Shown here piece by piece: positions 15,601 through 27,600 of a DNA stretch of 64,000 nt (positions within the stretch are counted from its first letter, which is position 1; each line of letters begins with the position of its first letter). The stretch is from Costus lasius (lineage: Eukaryota; Streptophyta; Magnoliopsida; Zingiberales; Costaceae): contig CM050450.1 of assembly GCA_027563935.2 (NCBI GenBank), positions 11,391,957-11,455,956 on the forward strand. The letters are read 5' to 3'. Under the pieces are notes generated by a model, which saw only the letters and a list, made by a program, of their open reading frames with translations, ran no database searches and was not told the DNA's origin. A program made the translations under genes and the position numbers.

Positions 15601-18600
15601 ATCATGGATGGGCTCTATTTTATCGTGGATAGAGTCTAGGTTATGGTGGATACAATCTATTTTATAGTGAATAGAGTTATGTTGTCGTGGATGAACTCTA
15701 TTTTGTCGTGGATAGAGCTTAGGCTATAGTGGATAGAGCTTATGCTATGGTAGATATAATCTATTTATAGTGGATAGAGTTATGCTATTATGTATGAGCT
15801 GTATTTTATAATAAATAGAGCTTAGGTTATGGTGGATATAGTTTATGCTACAGTGGATAAACTATTAAAATCATGGATAAGACCTTATGATCATGGATAA
15901 ACCAAGTATAATTGTGGACAAGAACTGTATGAACATGGATAAACCAAACAATCACATGGATAAACTAAGTCAATTCATGGATAAACCCACACAGATCGTG
16001 GATAAGCAACATAATTACATTAATATCATTTAGAAAATTATTTTCACTTTCAAACCAATCAATTTTTCGGCAGGGGGTATGTCTAGGAAATTTTTTCCTC
16101 CTATTGCCCTTCATGTTTTTGATCTATATATGCATTGCTTTATTTCATCATCAAGATGATAACCTCGTATGGTAGAGGTGGTTGAATTATATGGTATGAT
16201 TCTTAGATCTTTAAGATTATTGCATGATAATGTGCCACATGCAACATATTACGAATGTATTTAAAGTGAAACCATTATAAAGTAACCTGGCCAATATCTA
16301 GCTTTTTTGTCTTTATGTACATATTATCAATTTAAGTTTGTGTGCTTGCTTGTGATGAACAGATTGTGACTTAATACTGATCATAGCACTCTAGCATGAC
16401 GATGAAGGCGGTAGCCGGTGCTTGCGCTCATGACAAAGGCAAAGGAAGCAACAACGGGGCGAAGGCGATAGCAGCGAAGGGAGCAACAGCGGGGCTAGGC
16501 GAAGGCGGTAGCGGTGAAGGGAGGCTCGCAGTGAAGGGAGGGGCGGGGCAAAGGCGGCAGCTCGTGCTCGCGGCGGAGGCGATGGCGGTAGCGGCAAAGG
16601 GAGGCTCGCAGCTGGAAGCATCGGTGGGGTGAGGCAGTCTTGCGGCTGTGATAGCGGCAAGGCAATGCCGGTCCTTTTTGGTAGCGAGAGAGAGGTGAGT
16701 TCGGGGAGGCGAGAGGAGGGCAACAAGGCGTGGGGAGAAGGATAGGTGGCAGCGAGGCACAGGAGGTAGGAGGATGGGGTGGGGACTTCGGGGAGGGAGG
16801 AGTGAGAGAGATGAGAGGGAAGTGGGCGGCGAGGGAGAGGGAAGTGGGCAATAACGGCGACGGTGACGATGAGGGAAGTGGGCGGCGATGACAACTAGGT
16901 GGGCAACACACGCGATCAGGTGAGCAACGCACGCGACCAGGTCAGCAACGACGTCAGATTTTTTTGTTTTCTCTCCGATTTGGAGAGAAACAAAAAGGGG
17001 ACTACTTTTCTCCCCCTCTAAATCAGTCCTTCCAACAAATCAAGAGAAAAGTAACATTTCTTTCCCTTTATCAAATGTGATGGGGCTTCGCTATGTGTCA
17101 CTAGACGTCTTCATGCTTCTCAACAATATGTTATTTTTGTTAGAAATAATTTATGAGTTAATCAGGGGCTTCGCTTCGCTATGTGTCACTAGACGTCTTC
17201 ATGCTTCTCAACAATATGTTATTTTATGTAGAAATAATTTATGAGTTAATCAGTCAATGCAAGGAATTAGTCAAGGTCTACAAAATTGTCAAATCGTTTC
17301 CTTGATGACAAAATTCTTGCATTGGGAACTCTCAAATTCCTTTTCTTCTTTCTAGAGTAAGTTTATGCATTGTTTAGTTCCTAAATCATTAATGTCCTCA
17401 TATACTCCTCATGTTATGAGCCTTTATATATATGTATTCTATGAAGTCAAATAGATGCATGAACGTAGAAAATAAATATGAAATTAAACTATAGAATTTT
17501 CTTAACATCTGTATCTATGTATTCTTCCCTTTTTTCACTAGCAAAAATTTCATACCAGAGCATTAGCTTCAATCATGTTTTTTTTTCTTTTAATTTTCAG
17601 TAACATGTTCTCAGTTCTCTTATTTGCAAAAGTCAAGTTTCTATCTTTAGCAAGAACCAAGGTTATTGGGCTGAACAGATGTTTTTCTTCTTCGTATCCT
17701 ATAAATCTAAAAAAGATTGTTGAAAAGGATTTGATAAATCAACATCACCAAGGATGAGTTCAAAAGCTCCTCTCAAAGTCAATCTCAAGATAAAGTAAAG
17801 AAGAAGATCAATGCCCTTGCTTTGAATAATCTACATAAGGGGTCAGTAGATTAATTTATCTTAAGATTGGTTGGGATTTTTAGCTGCATGGGAGACTCTT
17901 CAAAGGGAGTTTCAAGTTAGCAACAAAGTGGTCTCTATCAAATTGCAATCCTTATGGTTGAAAATTCTCACATGAAGGAGGTGGAATTAGTAAGATTTCT
18001 TCTCTAAAGTGATTGAAGTTATAAATCAAATTCGGGGATATGAAGATTTTCTAAATGAAATAAAATAATTCAAAAACTACTTAGAAGCTTGCTTTCTAAG
18101 TTTGAGCCAATGAATTTTTTTTTTCACCTTGACCATGTTCAATTTAAGTGGCTTTTTGGAATTATATGAAGCAAGAATGAATAATTCATCTTCCTAATCC
18201 TTAGAACAAGCTTTCGAGTCTAAGGTGAATGTCTCTAGAAATAATTAAAGAAGACATAATAATGAACAACACATGTTTAAAAATAGCAGAGAAAGAGGTT
18301 TTCAATCTCAACAATAGCATAGTTCTAATACTTATTTCATTATTTGCAAAAAGAAAAAAACAAAACATACATTATCACCATCGGTATAAATAGTGCAAAA
18401 TTTTCTACCGTTCTGAAAAAGATTATTGGCATCAATGAAAAAGATTATTGCATCAAAACGGACAAGTTAAGAAACCAATTTTACAAAAGAAAATGAAGAA
18501 ACCAATTGTTTCTTACCTTTATGAATGCAAAAAGAAAATGAAAAAGACCAATTGTTTCTTACCTTCATTAAATCTTTTAAAAAAGCGACAAGTTAATCAA

Positions 18601-21600
18601 TTAAAGTTTGCAAACTAGTCAAATTTTTGTTTAAAATTAAATGCAGTTGATTTTAGTTATTCACTGCTATCCTTGATGATTGACTTCCTGCATTTGTACT
18701 CTTGGATTCCTTTTACTACTTCTAGGCTAAGTTAATACATTATTTTGTTCATAGGTCATTAATGTCCTCATATATTCCCTATGTTCTAAACTTCTATATA
18801 TGTATTTTCTTTGACAGTCAAATGTATTCATGAAAGAAAATATAGCAAAGAAAAATTACAAAATTTTCTTAACATCTTTATCTATCTATTATTTCCTCTT
18901 TTCTTCAATAGTTTATTGATGCAAAATAGCTCTAATTATTCACAGAAGTCTATGTAAATGATTGTGCCCCTTTTTTGAAAATAATATTGCAAAGGATACA
19001 TTGTCAATGAGAGCAATTTTTTGGTATTTTCTATGCATTATACCACACAGAATTAACAAATTTAGTGTGAAAGAAATTATTGAGAGAGTTTGAGAAAGTT
19101 GTAGTGAAAAATAAAGGCTATGGAATCTAATAGGTTACCCTCTTTTAAAAAGATTTAATGGCTAGATTCCTAATTGTTGGAACTAGTATCAACTTGTACT
19201 AATCAAGGTTTAAAAAATATTCCGTACCAGGCGATATAGATGGTTTGTACTTGTTCGAGCAGGGACCAATGCACGGAACACGGAACAAATGGAAGAAATG
19301 AGGCGGAGCGGAAGAATAATACAGCCGCAAGTGTACGACTTTATCGAAGTAATAAAATAAGATCATTCCAACGAGGATCTAGCGGTCAAGTATCAATTAC
19401 ACGACTTGTTTATATCTAGACGATTCAAAGTGTGATTTTGTTTTGAAACTTCTAAGTGCGAAAGAGCAAAAGATAGTGTTTTGGGTAGAAATCGATATGC
19501 AAAAGGTCGGGATTCGGGAGTTCACCACATTGACAATTATAAATTTTAGTAAAATAAAATCTTTGAATAGAAAATTATAGTGTTGAAAGGAATTTTTTGT
19601 AATGTGCAGATTACCTCATCTCGAAGCGTAATCCGGTATCTATTCACATCAATTTTCTACTCTCGTGATAATTAACATGAATAGATCCATTAAGTTATGT
19701 GAAAAATCAAGAAATCCTTCAAGTAAACTCGAACTACTCTCGTGATCGAATTTATAGGTTTGACAAGAATAGATCTGATGTCGCGATTCACCTCCTGGTC
19801 CTTCTCGCAACGTCTAAGATGTAAACATACTTGGCTAGTATAAAATTTGATCAAATCTACTCTATAAAAATTCTTAGCAAAGATAAAAATACAAAATTTA
19901 CTCCATAAATCGTCAGTGGGCTATATTCCTAATCCCGTAATAAACTTTAAGCATTCATGTTTATAGAAAACAGCATGTATATTGATGAACTTTGCATGAA
20001 AACTCAATAAGATTATAGGAAAACACTAGAAAAGTAATTAGAAACTCTTATCCTCGATCCGGAGATGAAGATGGAGCGCCCAATTCTTCTTTTTGCGTGA
20101 TCTTCCTGCTCGAATTTCGCCCTGAAAGTGATTTTCGCCCTAGCGCGCCGCTTTTGTCCGTGTTCATCCGAAAAAAGTCTCTCTAGACCCTCTCAAAATC
20201 CTTCCTTTTATAGTTCAACCAGTTTAGAACTCATCTAGGAAAGTTTCTGTAAAGTTTGGTTGAGTTTCGACTCGATTCGAGGCCGATTCGAGCGAAAAAC
20301 CGAATGGGGCAGAAAAACTCACAGCCCATGAGTCGTTCATGGCTGCGGCCATAAAAGTTTCTATAAATAAGCGCTCTGTACACAGAAGAAACTAACGGCC
20401 CATGAAGGACTCACGGCCTCACTCGTGAAAGTTTCTGTGTACTTTTGTACTTAGCTGCAGAACTATTCCTTGAAGCTTGAAACTCACGACCGGTGAAGGA
20501 CCCACGGCCATGACCGTGAATCTTGCGTCTGGCTTCCGTATTGCTCCAAATTTGATGTATGGCCTTGTCTTTTCCTTGGGAATCGTGTCATGGCTTTAAA
20601 ACTCATGAAATTCATTATTTTTATGCGATTTACCTATATTTTTATGAAAACCAAGGAAAGTGAAGATTTCATACCAAAAGAAGTAAAAACACTAAAAATT
20701 AGTATAAAATCATGCAATTAAAATTAAAATACCATATAAAACATAGGCAAAAATATGATGTAAATGCAACTCATCAAAGAACGGAAGAGGAGGAAGAAGA
20801 AGAAGAAAAAAAAAGGGAGGAAGAAGAAAGAAAGGATGAAGGAGGAAGAAAGGAGGGCCGCTTCTGCTTGTAGTCGCTTGGCATGCCTCCTCCTCAGCTC
20901 GCCTCCACCTCTACCTTGCCCTTTCCGGAGGAAGAAAGGAGGAAGAAAGGAGGAAGAACAGAGGAGGCTACCTTAGCCCTATTTGTAGCTCACATCTAGC
21001 AGCTCACTCCTTTCCTTCTCCTCCTCTCTTTCTCTCCTTCTCCTCCCATTGCAACCCTCTACTCAATACCATCCGGTATAGTCTAAGCCAGGGTATTGGA
21101 TCGAGTTTTTAATACTTGGTACCAAGGATCAAAGTATAATCCAACCGGTTGTACCGATTGTAGCAGTTGAAATCGCGGTGGAATTGGGCAGAGCAGGGGA
21201 AGAAAGAAGAAGAAAGAAAAAGGAGAAGTAGAAGAAGAGGAGGAAGAAGAAGAAGAAGAGGAGGAAGAAGAGGAAGAGAAAGAAGAAGAGGAGGAAGAGG
21301 AAGAGGAAGACCTATGTCCACCGTCGCCTGCTTGCGTCTGCCATCGCCCTTGCTTTGCCCGCTCGCTTCCGCTGCTCAAACCACTCCTCTTCTTCCCCTC
21401 CTTTTCCCTCTTTCTCTTCTTCCTCTCCTCTTCTCCTCCTCCTTCTCCTTCTCCTGCTCGCTCCACCTGCTGATTCATTCTGTTCCTTCGTCGGACCGAT
21501 CTGAATGGAAAAACTGGCCTAGTTTATAGTATTGGTTCAGATTTTTAAAACACTGCCGGGTGCTAACTAGTACTATATATTAGTATTGGTTCAGGTTTTA

Positions 21601-24600
21601 ATGATACTTCCATGGTATTGACACATGGGCCTAATTTATAGTTCATGTAGTTTGTATGTGCTTGTCAGTGGTTTGACCAATTCGTACCTTGCTTCTTGCT
21701 ACCGTAAGCTATCAAAATTTAAGTATTCAACTAACATCATGAATTTATGGCCGATTCATACCCCCTAATTAGGTGGTACAGATTGGTTTTATAAACCTTT
21801 TTTGTTATCATAAGATATCAAAATTTAAGTATTCAACTATCATGAATTATGATATTCCTACATGCAAGTTTAATTTTTGTTAAGTTTAAACAATAAGCAC
21901 CTTAAAACTGGTTTATTTTATTTTATTTTAGGTTAAAGGAATTGCAGGATTAAACTAGAGGGGTGATATCAATTAAAGTCGAGCTTAAGATGGTTCTGAT
22001 TGTACCATATGTTGGTGTGGTTTGTATATTGGTATGTACCGTTCTAGTCCAAGACCTAAGCACTGATACAAAATAGTACTAGAAAACCTTGGTTACAAAC
22101 TGTGGTTTTTAAAAACTGGGTTGTATTGGTTACTACTACAGAGAGGACACCAACAATCGATTTATTGATGACTCGATCCTTAGAGCTAGATATCATGTGG
22201 CCTTATCCAACAGATAGATCACCCTCAAGCGGTGGTTGAAATTGGGAAGAAGTGAAAGACAGTGGCAATGTTGGGAATGTGTTGGAGATAATTGTTGGCA
22301 TCAGATGTAGTTGAAGGCGTCATAATTCTTGGACAAGTTTGGGCTTAGCTGGATGTAGTTTGATGTTAGATGGATTTGTTGCCGAAGGGAATGGGAGTGG
22401 TGGGATGGTACGCTAGAGTTGTCTTTGCAACGTGAGGGGATTCAGTGTAGGTTATGTTGACATAAAGGAAAAATGGTGATAGGAAAGAAAAATGGAATGA
22501 ACAAAACGACATGAATTCTACTATTTTATAAGTCTCTTATATTTAATAAGGACTTTAATTGTTGATAACAAGATCTTCGGATCAAATCCCATCCAATGTT
22601 AAAAAAAAATTGTTTATAAAATTTGGACTATTGAATGAGTACACCACTTAACAAAAATCTAGCCTATTAGTGGTTAGAATTTGTTTGGAGGTCATAAACT
22701 TATAATATCCTCCAATTTTATAAAAACATTCTTGATCATGAAAGTTAATTGATGAAAAAAAATGCTCTAGTCTTAATTTTTTTGGATATTGCAGTTAGAC
22801 ACTATCGACTTGTTGCTTATGCATCATAACTCATAAGCAATGTCATTTGAGATTTTTATGCAAAATTGTTCTCTAATGCTTTATTTTCTTTTCTATTTTA
22901 TAATATTTTTCTTGTTCTTTTGCAGTTCCAATAACACATCATTTGCACAACCTTCTGGAATAGCATTGGCTCCAGGCAAGATGGTACCCCTTTCTCAAGT
23001 TGAAGTGCTTTAACCTGTTGTTCATAAATTCAGTCAACTTTTTCCACTGTAGATTTGCAGGAGATATATATAGCTGATAGTGAGAGCAGCTCCATCAGAG
23101 CAGTTGATCTTAAGACAGGAGGGTCAAGACTTCTAGCTGGGGGAGATCCACTATTTCCAGACAACTTGTTTAGGGTATTCACGAACTTAATTGAAATACC
23201 AAGTTTTTGGTTTTGGTGAACTTACGAAATTAGGATTTTCTTTCATGCATGTTTTGGTATTTTTCATGCCATGTGACTTGGAACTCGATACAAATTTGGT
23301 GCTATTTAACAGTTTGGAGATCATGATGGGATAGGTTCAGATGTGCTTCTTCAACACCCCTTGGGAGTGTTTTGCGGGAAAGATGGCCAAGTATACATAG
23401 CAGACTCTTACAATCACAAGGTATTGTTTCATTCATCAAACTTTGTGCTTGAGAATTATGATCTAGTAGTTTGAAGTTTGAAACAATATTTACACTTTAC
23501 AGTATTGGGTCCGTTATTCTTATATGCAATTGATTGGCACGGTAATGTCATGCTCTTGCTAGGTGCCAAATAAGAAGTTATAGCTCACAATCAGCATGTG
23601 ACAATTCAACCAGTGATGCCAACATTCAAATATATGATACCATTCATATACAATTATCTATAAAGCATATAACCATTATCCCTCGTTGATGAAAAGTACA
23701 AGTACCAAATAGCATATTAAACACAACACAATAGGAAATTATCTTGATGTAAATAAAAGAAGGAACGCTTTCCACATGTAAATCTATTGCAATTAATTCT
23801 TAAGAAAAAAGCACAAATATGGATTAAAGTTACTTATAGAATTTTCCAATAGAAGCATAGTTATTCATTTCAAAACCCAATACTAGAAATAAGATAATAA
23901 CACATTTGCTGAATAGACTACATCAAGCACATAACATTAAACATGTGGGTTAGTAGCTGCAGAAACAGCAACATAAAATGATTTTCCATACAACACCAGC
24001 GTGATAAAAACTTTCCAACCACAGACAGAACAAATAGAAATAATACATTGGTGTTGGGAACTTGGGAGTTGGGACTATTAATTTTCCCTGTTGGAAAACA
24101 AGGCTCAGAATTATTAATTTCACTTTGACAACAAAGCATACTGAAATGCAACACTTACCCACAATAAAAAATCAAAAGCCCTTTTGGGATTATTCTCTTA
24201 GCATCAAGAAAGTCTATGGCTAAGAAGAGGGGAGGCTATTGCATTGTTGTGCCAATCCTCAATCTCCTTGTTTAAGTTTATAGAACTTTGATGGAAAGAA
24301 GTGGATTAGCCATTGGTTGGAGGATAATACAAGTCTTATATCTCCAACACACCACATAGATAAACTAAATCATGTGGAACTAAACCACTTCTAATAGTCT
24401 AATATATATATCAATCATGCCTAACGTGGTACAAGCCTTATAATAAGTTGCTTAGTAAAAATATGTAGAAGTTGATTTTCAGAGAAGGGGGCATAAAAGC
24501 TCTGGGACATTACATCTTTGATAAACTTCAACTTCTATTGCTTAGTCCTTCGGTGGAACATTAAATTGTTGGAAATATAAATAACAACCAATTACTAGAT

Positions 24601-27600
24601 AGGTGTAATGGAAACTCAGAGTCTCATAAAAGGTCTAAACCATATTATCTCACTCATAGTGTGGCATGTCTCTATTTATAAACATTTTTTTCCTTATTTT
24701 ATAAGTAATAGTATAATACTATCAAAATTTTATGCCATATGGGCATATATCTAGAGGTGGATTTTCTATTATCTAAACTTCTTATGAAGTTTGCAAGTAG
24801 TAATAAGAGGTAAGGAGGTAGGCTGTTCCAAGGATAGAAAAACCAATCTGTATGAATCAACCCAATCTTGTCCTAGTACCAGAACAAGATCGGTATCGAG
24901 GCAGATGAGAGTGGAGGCACAGGCAGATGGGAGCAAAGGTGGAGGAGAGGAGATGGGAGTGGAATGGAGGCGGAGGTGAAAGTTGCGGGCGAAGATAGAA
25001 TGAAGTCAGAAAAGGCAGAAGCTGTGGACAAAGGAGGAAGCTGATGACGAAGGTAGAAGCTTGCTGCAGATGAAGTTGCGCCTTACAGTGGAAGCTCACC
25101 TTGGTACACGTCTGTTCCATCCAGTACAGACCAAAATACTAATCCCAATTGGTTTTGCAAACCTTGGGTTGTTCTAGGCAACATGGAAGGGGCCTATTGC
25201 TAAGGATAAGCAGTGACAATATTACAACAACTAGAATTTGGAGAGGACAACATAAGAGAGCATGGAAATGGTAGTGCATCAAAATAAACTCTTATAAGAC
25301 CAACTGCATTATAAAACTTAAGCCATGAGGAATTAAGCCACCTCTAGTTGTCTAATATAAAAATGACAAATCTAAGAATGAAAATGGTAGTGCATCAAAA
25401 TCTTCATATACCTAATATATAGATACAACTAAATTTTGTCCATGCAGATGTAGGGATGCAAATGATCAATTTTATCTTTTACAATCCCCTAGAGAACATG
25501 GCTAGATCGCCCTACCCTTACAAATAAAAATGATTTTACTTCTAATTGGAAAGTTTGCAGGAGAAAAGTCTAGTTGTTAGTCTTCTTCTCCTTTCTCCCT
25601 CCCTTGTGCCTCCTCCCTCTCCTATTTCAGCCGAAGCCAATCCAAAATGAGAGAAGTGTTAGTTGTGTTAGAACAAAAACAAAAGAGAGGGGGAGTGGGC
25701 TGTAAGCTGTTAACTACATACTAGTACATTCAATTGATTTAGTCTAGCCTCTTTTCTTTCTTTCTTTTTTTTCTAAAATCAGCCCTTATTAGTTCAAACT
25801 GAAGGTCAAACCTTATCATGCAAAACCTACCCTTCACTTAAGCAACATATTGTCATATTTTTGTTAGTGTGTATGCATTGAAGACCGATTGTACTATGTA
25901 AATTTATATATTGAATAAAAAAAATTGTCGTTATCATGTTGGTCATAATGCCTGCCTTGAAATATTGGATAACATGATAGTTCGTAGAGATTGATATTAC
26001 TTAATCTCATAAATAAGTCTCTAGTCGAAGTAGCTTAGTAGATATGAAACAATCTTGGTATATGTGAGACTAGTATATGAGCCGGTTAGATGCTAGATAT
26101 CAGGCACATAGGTACATCAAGCAAGATGTACTGGATCAATTCGACATAAAATTATGACTTGGGTGTCACATGTCAAGTTTCATAAGTGAGAAGATGCTCT
26201 CGTTCTTAGACTTGAGGTTATCTGCACTTACATAAAATAAGTGACATACTTTGATACAGCCTAATGTTTTTACGTAACTGGAGAGTCATAACGGCTGTCA
26301 TTGGGTATGTCATAATTCATATGTCAAGTACGAGTGATCAACAGAGGATATGTCCTTTCCTTCCCACAGAGAGTTTGATAATCCAGGGTCTCATCCTTGG
26401 ATGATTGACTAAGAGTGTATGACCATACCTAGGAGATTAGATTTCCTACCCGAGTCACCCCACACGAGTATAATAGCAAGTGTGGCACACTTGTCTAGGA
26501 TTATCAAAAAGGCAAAGAGATTATATTACACATATGAAAACTTTATTGCTGCTTAGGCGTTATCGTCTGATAACATAATTCTATGGCTTGGGTAGCAGTG
26601 ATGCATTGTTAGATGTCACTCACTGCTAGTTATGATTTGTCCGGCTCATCACTGCCAACACTATATGGGATCTACAAGGTCGCATAGAGGTGGCCATGGG
26701 CCGTGCTCGGGCCGGCTTGGGCCCGGGCCCGCCTCGGCCCAGTTCCTGGCGGGCCGTAAAAATCCTGGGCCCGGCACGGCCCACGGCACGTTTAGCCGTG
26801 CCGGCCCAGGCACGGCTCCGGCCATTGCGTAGCACGGATCCGGCCCGCGGGCCGGATCCGGCACGCGTGCTAAAATATGCCTGCGAGCCTAATTCGGCTC
26901 GACGGGCCGTGCCTGACCTGGCCCGAATGTGGCCCACGGGCCGAGTTTGGCCCGCTTCATTAAAATAAATTTAAAAAATAAGTAAAATATTAATTAATTA
27001 AATTATATAAAATAAGAAAAAATTAAAAAAAAGAAATTGAGAATGATGTATTTTATACAAATTTTTTAAAAAATATTAAATTATTATTTAATTAATATAT
27101 AATTTTAATTTTAATATATTTTATTAAATTAATATTAATTTATTTATTAACAACATTAACAACACATGACTAAAGTTAAAACAACACATGATTAAATTTC
27201 ATATTCATAAATTATACATTTAAGCTTAAATCAATTGCCGACATAATGGGCATAAACAATTGACCCGTAGCCAGCGACACAAGCAGCTACTATGAAAGAT
27301 GTGCGAGCATTGTGTTAAACATACTTGCTTTCCGTGCTCTATCTTCTCTATGCATATTGCGCACTCCATGTTTTCAGCTCTACCTCCTTCTTCAATAATA
27401 AAAAACTCAAGGGACTCTTGTGCTTGGTTTGTTTCGATATATTGCTCCGGCTCATCGTTAATATTATCACTGTCCTCCTCACTATCACTATCATTTATTT
27501 CAAAGTCCTTAACCTCTATCTTAATCTCAACCCCAGAAGGGGAGGGAGAAGTTAAAAATTCTTGTCTTGCATGATCAGATAAGTGGATAAAGTGTTCTTC

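Larger units (their letters stand above)
9765..16106. mobile_element. TIR element with foldback-like core, nested by a hAT
   Basis: Imperfect TIRs GGAAAATTTTCCTAGGCATG (9773) and GGTATGTCTAGGAAATTTTTTCC (ending 16098), extended by CCCCC inward, are flanked by the direct repeat TCCTATTG (9765-9772 and 16099-16106). Sequence identity of the flank continues for one or two more bases, so the TSD could be 8-10 bp, as in hAT or Mutator-like elements. The element is 6.3 kb, about 2.7 kb without the hAT inserted at 10407. No transposase of its own is seen. It contains a three-unit repeat on the left and the large inverted array on the right. Confidence 0.65.

Noticed and set aside
16391..16932. Several overlapping frames, up to 167 codons, Pro/Leu-rich on minus and Gly/Ala-rich on plus
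   Set aside because: Low-complexity GC-rich sequence with open frames on both strands and no recognisable domain.
21083..21529. Poly-serine / poly-arginine frames on both strands
   Set aside because: Translation of a GAA/GAG microsatellite within a repeat copy.
22976..22984. GT donor at 22984 as the main splice site of exon f
   Set aside because: In frame when paired with an acceptor at 23060 but loses the conserved Asp-Leu at the junction; kept only as an alternative.
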